A stretch of DNA of 64,000 bases from an uncultured SAR116 cluster alpha proteobacterium (GTDB taxonomy: Bacteria > Pseudomonadota > Alphaproteobacteria > Puniceispirillales > Marisalimonadaceae): NCBI GenBank assembly GCA_902550555.1, contig CACCZR010000002.1, forward strand, positions 1 to 64,000. Reading direction: 5' to 3'. The position numbers were made by a program, and so were the translations under genes. Numbering within the stretch: the stretch's first letter is position 1; each line of letters opens with the position of its first letter. This document shows, one piece after another, positions 50,089 through 59,471 of the stretch. Below the pieces are notes generated by a model. It saw only the letters and a program-made list of their open reading frames with translations, was not told the DNA's origin and did no database searches.

Positions 50089-50893
50089 TTACTTCTAACT
50101 TTTTTATAATATTTAAGGTTTTATTAACAACTTCAACCCAACCATCGGGAGCTTCTTTTTTTGAAACTACACATTGATTTTTAAAATTTATCTTTTTAAG
50201 AGGACCATTTTTTACTAAACATGGATAATCGCATTTATCTAACATATCAAAATCATTTTCATTATCACCTACACAAATTGAAACATAATTTTTTTTTGTT
50301 TCATTTGACAATAATGAGATGAATCTCATCATTGCATTACCTTTTGATACCCTATCTCCTAAACTAAGAACTCTTCCACCGAACTGGATGTTCAGTCCAT
50401 GTTTTTTTACGTTATTTTTTAATTCTACTTCCTCTTCTTTATTACCTGAAAAAATAAATGGCATTGAAAATTTTCTATTCATAGCTTTAGATATTTTATT
50501 TTTAGGTAAACCCAAAACCTCAATTTGATTTTGTAAAGTTTCATTTTCAAGAATTAAGCATTTTTTTTGAAGCTTAAAATTTATGTTATCTGAAAAGTTT
50601 TTAAAAATTGTTTCTTTATTTCTACTGAGACATATCTTTTCATTTAATTTTTTACTTAAATAATTTAACCCATGTATACAAGATCCATTTTCGCTAATAT
50701 AAACTTTCGGTATATCTAAATTTTCACATATTTCATCAAGCTCTAAATCTGTTTTACTACTATTTGGAATGATGTTAATACCTTTACTTATACAATTTTT
50801 GATGAGATTTAAAGCAGCTCTAAATTCAAAAGTTTTTTTATTTAACAAGGTACCGTCAAGATCTGTAAATAATAGAATATTATTAAAACTCAT
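50081..50893 (-). CDS. gpgP: HAD phosphatase, mannosyl/glucosyl-3-phosphoglycerate phosphatase-like
   Basis: LLFTDLDGTLLN; IIPNSSKTDLE; VGDNENDFDML; the track extends to 50914. Confidence 0.83.
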   Translation of the reverse strand: MSFNNILLFTDLDGTLLNKKTFEFRAALNLIKNCISKGINIIPNSSKTDLELDEICENLDIPKVYISENGSCIHGLNYLSKKLNEKICLSRNKETIFKNFSDNINFKLQKKCLILENETLQNQIEVLGLPKNKISKAMNRKFSMPFIFSGNKEEEVELKNNVKKHGLNIQFGGRVLSLGDRVSKGNAMMRFISLLSNETKKNYVSICVGDNENDFDMLDKCDYPCLVKNGPLKKINFKNQCVVSKKEAPDGWVEVVNKTLNIIKKLEVNE

Positions 50894-51038
50894 ATTTACC
50901 CTTTTAACAGACATTTAAAATAACAAAAGTATGTTTAATTGTAATTTTATTATTATTAAATTTTTGCTTAATAATTAAGTTTTTTAGATAAAATCTTAGT
51001 CTTATTCCTTCAAGAAGGAAATAATTATTACATCTAAT

Positions 51039-51428
51039 TCAATTTTTTGAAAGTTCATCAAGAATTGGACAATTAGGTTTGTCATCTCCATGACAATTCG
51101 AAGCTAAAAAACTAAGCTCATTTCTTAAATCTTTAAGATCTTTTAGTTTGCTATCAATTTGTGAGATTTTTTCTAAAGTTATCTTTTTAACTTCTTTGCT
51201 TGTTCTGTTTTTGTCTTCATACAGAGATAATAATTCTTTACATTCATCAATGCTGAAATCAAACTTTCTTGCCTTCCCAATAAATTTAAGTTTGGCTACT
51301 TCTTCATCAGTATACTCTCTATAACCTGAGGAAATATTTTGTTCAGGTTTAACTAAACCTATGTTTGCGTAATATCTTACAGTTTTAATCGTTAAATTTG
51401 ACAATTTAGCTGCTTTTCCAATATTCAT
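51039..51428 (-). CDS. cueR: MerR-family copper-responsive regulator CueR-like
   Basis: MNIGKAAKLSNLTIKTVRYYANIGLV; C-terminal CHGDDKPNCPIL matches the CueR Cys-x7-Cys loop. Confidence 0.9.
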   Translation of the reverse strand: MNIGKAAKLSNLTIKTVRYYANIGLVKPEQNISSGYREYTDEEVAKLKFIGKARKFDFSIDECKELLSLYEDKNRTSKEVKKITLEKISQIDSKLKDLKDLRNELSFLASNCHGDDKPNCPILDELSKN

Positions 51429-51441
51429 TATTTTTTCCTTT

Positions 51442-51462
51442 ACTCTACCCTGAGGGGAAAGT
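51442..51462 (+). promoter_or_regulatory. MerR/CueR-type operator within a 19-bp-spacer promoter
   Basis: ACTCTACCC-TGA-GGGGAAAGT dyad, within TTTACT-N19-TATATT, between divergent cueR and the DUF4396 gene. Confidence 0.65.
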
Positions 51463-51490
51463 ATATATTAATATCACTAATAGGAAAATA

Positions 51491-51934
51491 ATGTCAATCC
51501 AAAATACTTTATCGATAAATTGGTATTGCCATCATACTTGGCTTCAATCTTCAAAAAACACTTCATGGTGTTTGTTAGGTTGTTGTATTGGCGACTTTGG
51601 CACTATTGCTTTTTTTCAATTTACAGGAATTGCCTGGCCAGTTTTAGCAATCATGTCATTAGCAATTATAAACGGTATATTAACATCTATAGCACTTGAA
51701 ACTTATATACTTTCAAGACAAATGTCTTTCAATATAGCTTTCAAGACAGCTATAGGAATGTCACTCGTTTCAATGATTTCGATGGAAGTTGCGATGAATG
51801 TTACAGACGTCATTTTTACTGGAGGAGCTATCTTAACTTGGTGGGTTATACCTTTAATGCTGATAGCTGGATTTATAACGCCACTTCCATACAATTATTG
51901 GAGGCTTAAAGCCTTAGGAAAAGCATGCCATTAA
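51491..51934 (+). CDS. DUF4396 domain membrane protein
   Basis: MSLVSMISMEVAMNVTDVIFTGGAILTWWVIPLMLIAGFITPLPYNYWRLKALGKACH. Confidence 0.8.
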   Translation: MSIQNTLSINWYCHHTWLQSSKNTSWCLLGCCIGDFGTIAFFQFTGIAWPVLAIMSLAIINGILTSIALETYILSRQMSFNIAFKTAIGMSLVSMISMEVAMNVTDVIFTGGAILTWWVIPLMLIAGFITPLPYNYWRLKALGKACH

Positions 51935-52404
51935 TGTATTTTAAAAACAAATTTTTCATTATTTCAGTCTTGATTATACTACCGACATTATATTTTTTAG
52001 TCACTTACTCCAATAAGTCAAATGCTAGTATAAATTTAAATACAACTGATAATTCGGTAATAGAAAATGGTAAAAAAATTTATGCTGATAATTGCGCATC
52101 ATGTCATGGTGTTAACTTAGAAGGACAAAAAAACTGGATGTCACGATTACCTGATGGATTGATGCCAGCACCTCCTCATGACGAAACAGGTCACACATGG
52201 CATCACCCAGACAGGTATTTATTCATGGTTACCAAGTACGGAATTGAAGAATTCATTGGAGGAAATTATCCAAATAATATGCCTGCTTACAAAGATATAT
52301 TAAGCGATAAAGAAATTATTGCTGTACTTTCTTACATAAAGAGCACGTGGCCTTCAAAAATAAAAGAAATCCATAATAAAATCAATTCTAGATCAAAACG
52401 TTAA
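51925..52404 (+). CDS. membrane-anchored c-type cytochrome
   Basis: N-terminal TM; KKIYADNCASCHGVNLEG (CxxCH); late Met (NNMPAYKDILSDKEI). Confidence 0.92.
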   Translation: MPLMYFKNKFFIISVLIILPTLYFLVTYSNKSNASINLNTTDNSVIENGKKIYADNCASCHGVNLEGQKNWMSRLPDGLMPAPPHDETGHTWHHPDRYLFMVTKYGIEEFIGGNYPNNMPAYKDILSDKEIIAVLSYIKSTWPSKIKEIHNKINSRSKR

Positions 52405-52734
52405 ATTAAGGATCAACAGTGGAGTGAATTTAAAGTAACATATAGAAACTTACCTAATTTTTATCCAAATAATGGTTATTTCTTTACTAATACTTTTGAT
52501 ATTGAAACTGTGTCTCTTCATTAAATAATATCAATTCGACAAACCAAAACATACCGAATGTAATTATGGAATTTCATAATAAAAGTTGGTCAAATAAGCA
52601 AATAGTTACTTTCATAAACCTAAATTGGATTTAAAGAAGAAATAAGAAAAAAATTATTGAAGAGAATTTATATAGATTAAAGTAAAAAACTCAAAACTTT
52701 ATCTATAAGCAAGGTCTTTATTAAATAAATGATT

Positions 52735-53607
52735 TTAACCACCCATAGGTAAAGTCATCGAAGTGGTGAGAATACTAGTTAAGGATAAAATGAGTAATGC
52801 AATGAAAATTTCAATACGAATTGATTTTTTTAGTTGTATCGAGCCAATTGTAGGCTCGTTTTTTATTAATGGAACATTTTTAAATTTATTTAGAGCTCCA
52901 AATAAAAGTAGTAAAGAAACTAAAGACATTTTAATTAAAAATGCGTTACCATAAGAAGTGCTGAATAATAAACTAATGTCATTCATCAAAATATATGCAA
53001 ATAAACCTCCTGATATTATTAAAACAAACAAATAAAAAACAGCTAGAATACCAAATCTGTGGGCTATTACATGAAGATTACTTGTTTTAGCAGATGAGCA
53101 CATATTGTATAACGGGATAAAAGATCCAAGCCAAAACGCCACACAAATGAGATGAAATAATAGTAAAATCTGAGCCAAGATACCAGATTTTTGGGAATGA
53201 CCTGTATAAATAAATGATAAAAGGACAAAACCAATACCTAGCCACCCAAGAAACTTTAGAGAGGCTACCTTATGTCTTGTGCTAATTACAGTCAGTATAA
53301 AACCAATTAATGCAAAAATTGCTGCATATCCCGCCTTTGATGTTAAAGCAAGCTCTAAAATAATTGGGTCTAAAATACTCAAAAATTCTCCACCTAAATT
53401 ACCTGCTATGGAAAATATCATCCCAACTGATATTATAAGGCCGTACAAACAGCTCTTTTGAGATAAGAAGTTACAAAATTCCATGTTGTCTATTGTTTGA
53501 TATTTACTAAAATGAAGATCAAATAATTTTGTTCCAACTACTGCTAATCCAACTAAATAAAGTAGAACTTTCAAAACAGGAGTGAAAACCATCCATACAT
53601 CCATCAA
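52735..53607 (-). CDS. copD: CopD family copper resistance membrane protein
   Basis: Multi-TM; YTGHSQKSGILAQILLLFHLICVAFWLGSFIPLY. Confidence 0.87.
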   Translation of the reverse strand: MMDVWMVFTPVLKVLLYLVGLAVVGTKLFDLHFSKYQTIDNMEFCNFLSQKSCLYGLIISVGMIFSIAGNLGGEFLSILDPIILELALTSKAGYAAIFALIGFILTVISTRHKVASLKFLGWLGIGFVLLSFIYTGHSQKSGILAQILLLFHLICVAFWLGSFIPLYNMCSSAKTSNLHVIAHRFGILAVFYLFVLIISGGLFAYILMNDISLLFSTSYGNAFLIKMSLVSLLLLFGALNKFKNVPLIKNEPTIGSIQLKKSIRIEIFIALLILSLTSILTTSMTLPMGG

Positions 53608-55014
53608 CTAACTTTTCCTATAATTTGGTTTTACAGCTGTAAATTGAGTTGTTTTTATCTTAGGTTTTGAAGACATAAGCGGATTGCCTGAACCATTTAT
53701 TTTTGACATTTTTGGCAATTCTCCTTTATACTCATACGCCTGTTTACCTATGGGGTTTTTAAACCAGCCGGGATCAGTGTAATCACCTGAGGCTTGATCA
53801 GCTCTAACCTTTAGTATACTAAACATCCCTCCCATTTCAACAGAGCCATAAGGACCATTTCCTGTCATCATTGGGATTGTATTATCTGGTAATGGCATAG
53901 TCATTTCAGTCATATCAGCCATTCCTCGTTCACCCATAACCATATAATCTGGAACTAACTTCTTAATCTTTTCTGACACTCCTCTATGGTCAACACCAAT
54001 CATTGTAGGTACATTATGGCCCATAGCATTCATTGAATGATGGCTTTTGTGACAGTGCATTGCCCAGTCTCCTTCTTCGTCAGCAATAAACTCTATTTGC
54101 CTCATTTGGCCAACCGCTATATCACTAGTTACTTCTTTCCATCGACTCTCTGGTCGAGTTGGTCCACCGTCTGTACCTGTTACCTCAAACTCTATTCCAT
54201 GGACGTGTATAGGATGGTTTGTCATTGTTAAGTTTCCAATTCTTACTCTAACACGGTCATTTTTTCTTGCTATAAGGGGTGAAATTCCAGGAAAAATTCT
54301 GCTGTTCCAAGCCCATAAATTGAAATCAAGCATAGTCATTATTTTTGGTGTCTCTGAGCCAGGGACAATATCAAATGCATTTAGTAATATACAATAGTCT
54401 CTATCTACTTTGCTAATCCAGGGATGTTCTTTTTTTGGATGAGTAACCCAAAATCCCATCATACCCATTGCCATTTGAGTCATTTCGTCAGCATGAGGAT
54501 GGTACATAAAGGTTCCTGGTCGTTTTGCTTCAAACTCATATACGAAGGTTTTACCAGGACTTACAGCTAACTGGTTAAGCCCCGCTACTCCATCCATTCC
54601 ATTTGGTAGCCTTTGGCCGTGCCAATGAATACTTGTGTGTTCTGGTAATTTATTTGTAAGGAAAATTCTAACTTTATCACCCTCAACAACTTCAATTGTA
54701 GGGCCAGGACTTTGACCATTATATCCCCAAAGATTAGCATTCATTCCAGGTGCTAGTTCACGAACAACAGGTTCAGCAATTAAATGAAACTCTTTAAAGT
54801 TACCGTTCATTCTGTAAGGCAATGTCCAACCATTAAGTGTGACGACAGGATTGTACTCGGATGTTCCCTTCGACTGATTTGGACTGATTGTGTCTGCAGA
54901 TGTTTGTATGACTGGCTCGGGTAGCCCTGCGAGTGACGAGGTGGCAACCGATGCACCAGCTATTGCTGTGCCTGCTAATGCTGACATCTTTATAAATTCG
55001 CGTCTTGATTTCAT
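53608..55014 (-). CDS. multicopper oxidase (Tat-exported)
   Basis: SRREFIKMSAL Tat signal; HWHGQRLPNGMDG, HPHADE, HPIHVHG, HCHKSHHSMNAMGH Cu motifs. Confidence 0.94.
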   Translation of the reverse strand: MKSRREFIKMSALAGTAIAGASVATSSLAGLPEPVIQTSADTISPNQSKGTSEYNPVVTLNGWTLPYRMNGNFKEFHLIAEPVVRELAPGMNANLWGYNGQSPGPTIEVVEGDKVRIFLTNKLPEHTSIHWHGQRLPNGMDGVAGLNQLAVSPGKTFVYEFEAKRPGTFMYHPHADEMTQMAMGMMGFWVTHPKKEHPWISKVDRDYCILLNAFDIVPGSETPKIMTMLDFNLWAWNSRIFPGISPLIARKNDRVRVRIGNLTMTNHPIHVHGIEFEVTGTDGGPTRPESRWKEVTSDIAVGQMRQIEFIADEEGDWAMHCHKSHHSMNAMGHNVPTMIGVDHRGVSEKIKKLVPDYMVMGERGMADMTEMTMPLPDNTIPMMTGNGPYGSVEMGGMFSILKVRADQASGDYTDPGWFKNPIGKQAYEYKGELPKMSKINGSGNPLMSSKPKIKTTQFTAVKPNYRKS

Positions 55015-55045
55015 TTAAGTCTCCATTTTTTAATATTAACTCTCA

Positions 55046-56446
55046 CTAATGCCCTTTTTTGGCTTTATTAGAGGCAATCTCTGTAGTTCTTGATTTTGCT
55101 CCTAATTTTCTTCCTACAGCAACGCTATTTAAGTTTAGTTCTTCAGTAAATAAGTTTTGTAATGCGTCTATAGCTTTTATCTCAGCTGTTGATTTCTCAA
55201 GCCCAATTTGCATCAACTCAAATATTCCAATTATCATTCCATTGTAATTATAAGTTGCTTCTTCTAAGAGTATTTCATGCATTGGAATAATTTGATCATA
55301 ATAATGCTTTGCGATATCAAAGGCTGTCCTATATTTTTGATAAGCCTCACGAAATTCAGAGGCTGCAGCTATTACAGTATTCTCATAAATTTTTTGCTTA
55401 GCAATTAGATTTGCTTGAATTGTATCTCTTTGAAGATCACCCCAATCGAAGATTGGAATTTTAATTTCAAGTTCATAGCCTTTTTTATTTGAGATAACTC
55501 CATCATCTTTTATTCTATCATTTCTATATCCAAGTTCGATATCTGTGTAAGAATTAATTTTTTCAACTCCTAACTGTTCCAATAACAACTCATATTCAAT
55601 ACGAGCAGTTTTTACGTCAAATCTGTCACTAATCTTATTAGCAATGTTCTCTATTGATATTGGTGCTTTTGGTAATTCTGGTAATTTTTTAGGTATAATT
55701 AAATTTTTAGATTCATTCTCTGTTAGACCTATTTTACGTATTAAGTTTTCACTACTAGATATTTTTCTCATTTTCGCTTTAGCAAGTGCTATAGTAGCCT
55801 CTGAATAGATTAATTGTTGACGAACTCTATCACTAGTTGTCATATTACCAGTTTTTTTCATTCGTTTAGCAAGTTCAGCATTTGCAGAAAAAGCAATAAA
55901 GGCATTATTATATAGAGTTAGTTGTTGTTCTGAAGCAACTGCTTCAAGCCAAGACATTCTTACATCATTAATTGCCCCAAAAATTTCAGAGGCAAAATTT
56001 ATATCATTCAAATCAATAGCAAGTTTTGAGGATTTTTGTTTAGTTGGAAGTGTGAGCAAATCAAGAAGTCCAAAACTTAAAAACCTACCATATTCTATTT
56101 CAGAACCCTTAACCATTCGTTCCAACGAAAATACTGGATTAGAAATCCTTCCCTCTTGAGCAGCAGCTGATCCACTCCCGCGATATTTGAATAAAAGGGA
56201 TTGAAAACTAGGACTTTTGGAAAGCATTAATTCTACAGCTTCTTTTTCACCAACTTCTGAATTTAGAAGCGCTTTTGAATTATTAAATAATTCATTTTGT
56301 TGTTCCTGGTTAATAGCTGCAGTTATTTTACCAGCAATAACTATATCTTTGTTGTTATTAATGTCATTTAAACTTTCATCAAATTTATAAGACGTACAAC
56401 TAGACATTATAAATATATAGGCAAAATAAAAAATTCTCAATTTCAT
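55046..56446 (-). CDS. TolC/CusC-like outer-membrane efflux lipoprotein
   Basis: Lipobox-like MKLRIFYFAYIFIMSSCTSY; paired efflux-protein coiled-coil pattern. Start moved to 56446 because the track's 57-codon extension overlaps another ORF. Confidence 0.83.
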   Translation of the reverse strand: MKLRIFYFAYIFIMSSCTSYKFDESLNDINNNKDIVIAGKITAAINQEQQNELFNNSKALLNSEVGEKEAVELMLSKSPSFQSLLFKYRGSGSAAAQEGRISNPVFSLERMVKGSEIEYGRFLSFGLLDLLTLPTKQKSSKLAIDLNDINFASEIFGAINDVRMSWLEAVASEQQLTLYNNAFIAFSANAELAKRMKKTGNMTTSDRVRQQLIYSEATIALAKAKMRKISSSENLIRKIGLTENESKNLIIPKKLPELPKAPISIENIANKISDRFDVKTARIEYELLLEQLGVEKINSYTDIELGYRNDRIKDDGVISNKKGYELEIKIPIFDWGDLQRDTIQANLIAKQKIYENTVIAAASEFREAYQKYRTAFDIAKHYYDQIIPMHEILLEEATYNYNGMIIGIFELMQIGLEKSTAEIKAIDALQNLFTEELNLNSVAVGRKLGAKSRTTEIASNKAKKGH

Positions 56447-56453
56447 TGCTAAC

Positions 56454-56774
56454 CTATTTTTTCTCCTCGCTTTTTTCACGAGAGTAATATTGCCAACCTC
56501 CAATCTCATCGACAGTTTTATTTGAAATAATCCAGTCTGATGTGTCCTCCCATTCCCATTTTTCATAAGATTCAAAAATTGATTTATATATATTTTTATT
56601 TGTTGAATTCTCTTCACTTTTAGCGGCTACTGAAAACGAAATAGTTCCGGCAATCATTAAGAAAACCAAGGCTTTGAAAATGAATAAGAAATTTTGAAAA
56701 TTAAAATAGTAAGTTGACATAAAAATCATAATTTTAGAATTAGTATTTGTAGTTGTTTCTTTTTTTATACTCAT
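56454..56774 (-). CDS. small exported hypothetical protein in the copper operon
   Basis: TM/signal segment (FLFIFKALVFLMIAGTISFSVAAKSEE) then an acidic Trp-rich tail (YEKWEWEDTSDWIISNKTVDEIGGWQYYS). Confidence 0.65.
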   Translation of the reverse strand: MSIKKETTTNTNSKIMIFMSTYYFNFQNFLFIFKALVFLMIAGTISFSVAAKSEENSTNKNIYKSIFESYEKWEWEDTSDWIISNKTVDEIGGWQYYSREKSEEKK

Positions 56775-56788
56775 ATTTTATAAGTCAT

Positions 56789-57418
56789 CTATTTTGCTTC
56801 AATTTTAATAAGTTCTAACTTTTTATTCACTTGAAACGTAACATTGTCTCCTCTTTTAAAGTTTGAAATTACTTTTTTGTCTGAAACATTAAATTCCATT
56901 GTCATTGCTGGCATTAACTCTCCTAATGGTCCATGTTTTATCGTTATTTTTGTCCCTCTTATGCGTTTAACTTTACCATCACCCATCAACAATTTTACAT
57001 CAGCGCCTGACATGTCTGAACCCTTGGGTGACACCTCAAATATAAACTCTCCCTTAATAGCGTGACCATCTTCACTTAGTGCGCGCCATGCTGTTTTATA
57101 AATACCATCATCTAATTCAGGTAGACTTATAATATGTTGTCTTGATTCCTTCATAAGATGATCCTTATTTAATTTTATTGGAGTTAAGGCTTCATTCCCA
57201 AGCAATCCACTAATTAATGACTTTTTTTGGTTTGATGAAACTTTCGAAAACTCAACTTTAATCAGTTTTGCCGGTGCAGTAAAAACAATTTCCATTTTTT
57301 CTGGGGCCTTTTTGATTATAGACCCATCTTTTGGTACTACAAAACCTACTGGCGAATGAGCTGTAGCAGTTGAGAAATTTAACACTAAACTTAATATACA
57401 GATTACAAATGTCTTCAT
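56789..57418 (-). CDS. CopC-CusF fusion periplasmic copper-binding protein
   Basis: Signal peptide then AHSPVGFVVPKDG and DGHAIKGEF (CopC), then GKVKRIRGTKITIKHGPLGELMPAMTMEFNV (CusF-like). ATG at 57418 or 57448. Confidence 0.85.
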   Translation of the reverse strand: MKTFVICILSLVLNFSTATAHSPVGFVVPKDGSIIKKAPEKMEIVFTAPAKLIKVEFSKVSSNQKKSLISGLLGNEALTPIKLNKDHLMKESRQHIISLPELDDGIYKTAWRALSEDGHAIKGEFIFEVSPKGSDMSGADVKLLMGDGKVKRIRGTKITIKHGPLGELMPAMTMEFNVSDKKVISNFKRGDNVTFQVNKKLELIKIEAK

Positions 57419-57489
57419 TTTATATTTGCTCCAATTTTTAAAACTCATGAGAATTTAGATTGTAAATAATGAATATATAAATTATATAA

Positions 57490-57510
57490 GCTTTACCCTT
57501 AGGGGAAGGT
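57490..57510 (-). promoter_or_regulatory. MerR/CueR-type operator upstream of the minus-strand copper operon
   Basis: GCTTTACCC-TTA-GGGGAAGGT dyad; minus strand TTGACC-N19-TATATA; core shared with the 51442 site. Confidence 0.65.
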
Positions 57511-57906
57511 CAAGCTTATTTTTTAATTTTATATAATTTTAAATAGATTTCTCATTTTCCAATTGTCTTTGTTTTCCAATCACTTTTTCACATCTAGTTT
57601 TTACAGATATACCTTTATGTGGTATGTAGCTCTTCAAATTGAAATTTATACGTTTTAGAAACTTCAATACATTTTTTGTAAATTTTTGTTGGAACTCTTA
57701 TCTCATATGCAGAGGAAACCTTACTTAGACCCATTATTTCTAAAATAACTAAAACAAATTCGTTCATTTATTAAAATTTTATAATTACCAATTTAAATTT
57801 ACCATTTTTGTTTTACTTTTAACCAGCATACTAACAACTTCACTTGCAACACCCTTAGGTATATAATTGCTATTTTTGAAATGATTAATTATAATTGGAA
57901 ACAATT

Positions 57907-58767
57907 ATGAATGTTAAAAATTTTTTTGATAAAGATACTTCAACACTTAGTTATGTTGTTTTTGACAAAATAACAAAAGACTGCCTTGTAATTGATCCAG
58001 TTTTAAATTTTGACCTTGAAGAATCTACATTTTCGACAAAATCAATTGATCAAGTTTATAAATTCATAAAAAAAAATAATTTTAATCTTCATATGATTCT
58101 GGAAACTCACGCACATGCTGATCATTTGTCAGGTGCACAATTCATGAAAGATAAATTTCCAAAATCAAAACTTGCTATAGGTGAAAATATAAAATCCGTA
58201 CAAAAAACTTTCAAACATATATTCAATTTTAAAAACTTTAATGAAAATGGATTACAATTTGATTTATTGTTGAAAGATAATTCAGTTTGTTCAGTTGGTC
58301 CATTTAAAATAAAAACTCTCTTTACACCCGGGCATACTCCTGCTTGCGTATCATATCTTATAAATGAAAAAATAATTTTTACAGGTGATGTTTTACTTAT
58401 GCATGACTTTGGAACTGGAAGATGCGATTTTCCAGGGGGGAGCTCCGGACAAATGTATAATTCAATTAAAAATAAATTGTACACATTACCAGATAATGTA
58501 AAGGTATTTGTTGGCCATGACTATATGCCTGATGGTAGAAAATTGGAGTATAAGTCAACTATTGGTATTCAAAAAAAACTTAATCCACATATCAATTCTA
58601 CAACTAAAAAAAAACAATTTATAAAAAACAGAGATAATAGAGACAAAACTTTAAAATCTCCTCGTCTTCTTTTACAAAGTTTACAAGTAAATATTGATGC
58701 TGGTAAATTACCTGTGAAGGAACAAAACAAGCAAAGATATTTAAAAATACCAATCAATCAAAAGTAA
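57907..58767 (+). CDS. metallo-beta-lactamase fold protein (persulfide dioxygenase/Blh-like)
   Basis: ETHAHADHLSGAQF, TPGHTPACVSY, FTGDVLLMHDFGTGRCDFPGGSS, VFVGHDY; ATG at 57907. Confidence 0.92.
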   Translation: MNVKNFFDKDTSTLSYVVFDKITKDCLVIDPVLNFDLEESTFSTKSIDQVYKFIKKNNFNLHMILETHAHADHLSGAQFMKDKFPKSKLAIGENIKSVQKTFKHIFNFKNFNENGLQFDLLLKDNSVCSVGPFKIKTLFTPGHTPACVSYLINEKIIFTGDVLLMHDFGTGRCDFPGGSSGQMYNSIKNKLYTLPDNVKVFVGHDYMPDGRKLEYKSTIGIQKKLNPHINSTTKKKQFIKNRDNRDKTLKSPRLLLQSLQVNIDAGKLPVKEQNKQRYLKIPINQK

Positions 58768-58786
58768 ACCTTTTTAGTTTTTTACT

Positions 58787-59260
58787 TTAATTATTTTTAT
58801 ATGGTAATGAAGAATGATGAAGATTGATTACTAAACTTTGTTTATTTTTTTTTATATAACCAAAAGTATACTCAACTTTAATTTCGTTATCATCATTTGA
58901 ACTTTTAAAGAAATAATTACCCATTGCAATAGCATAATTATCTAAAATTATAATGTTTCTGTCTTCAAAACGAATACTATTCCAACATTTTAATGCAAAG
59001 CCTTCGTCTTCTTGAATTGAACCTTTTATAAAATAAGATAACGCTTCATCGAAAGTATTTCTAAATTGATTTTTACTCGCTAACGTAGGTTTAAATAAAA
59101 CTTTATCAAAATCATATGCATAAAAATTTTTTACAAAATTATGTGCATAATCTTTGTAGTTACTACTTTCAAGATATAATTTTCCAATTGTAATAATATT
59201 TTCTGCCCATAGTTCTTGAGCATTAATAATTTCTTGTTCACTAATTTTCATATTTACCAT
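58787..59260 (-). CDS. SnoaL/NTF2-like protein
   Basis: YDFDKVLFKPTLASKNQFRNTFDEALSYFI ... YIKKNKQSLVINLHHSSLP. Confidence 0.7.
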   Translation of the reverse strand: MVNMKISEQEIINAQELWAENIITIGKLYLESSNYKDYAHNFVKNFYAYDFDKVLFKPTLASKNQFRNTFDEALSYFIKGSIQEDEGFALKCWNSIRFEDRNIIILDNYAIAMGNYFFKSSNDDNEIKVEYTFGYIKKNKQSLVINLHHSSLPYKNN

Positions 59261-59471
59261 TAAGTATGTGAATTATGATTCGAATATACAAAAAAAGCAT
59301 TTTATTATGTCTATCATATTTGATATTTTATGAAACCAGATATTTTATAAAACTAATTTTATTTTAATAAATTTCTTGATATTTTGTAAAAGCATATTCT
59401 TTAATAATTTTTAATTTTGGTAATAGTTTATTCCTATTCGAATAACTAGATACCTGAATAACTTAAATTGA

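Noticed and set aside
56447-56617. 57-codon N-terminal extension of the TolC-like ORF
   Set aside because: Overlaps the 106-aa exported ORF in another frame, while the lipoprotein signal begins at Met 56446; an ORF-finder artefact.
57849-57862. Third CueR site (ACCCTTAGGTATATAAT) upstream of the MBL gene
   Set aside because: Shares ACCCTTAGG with site 2 but lacks the GGGGAA arm and a clear 19-bp-spaced promoter.
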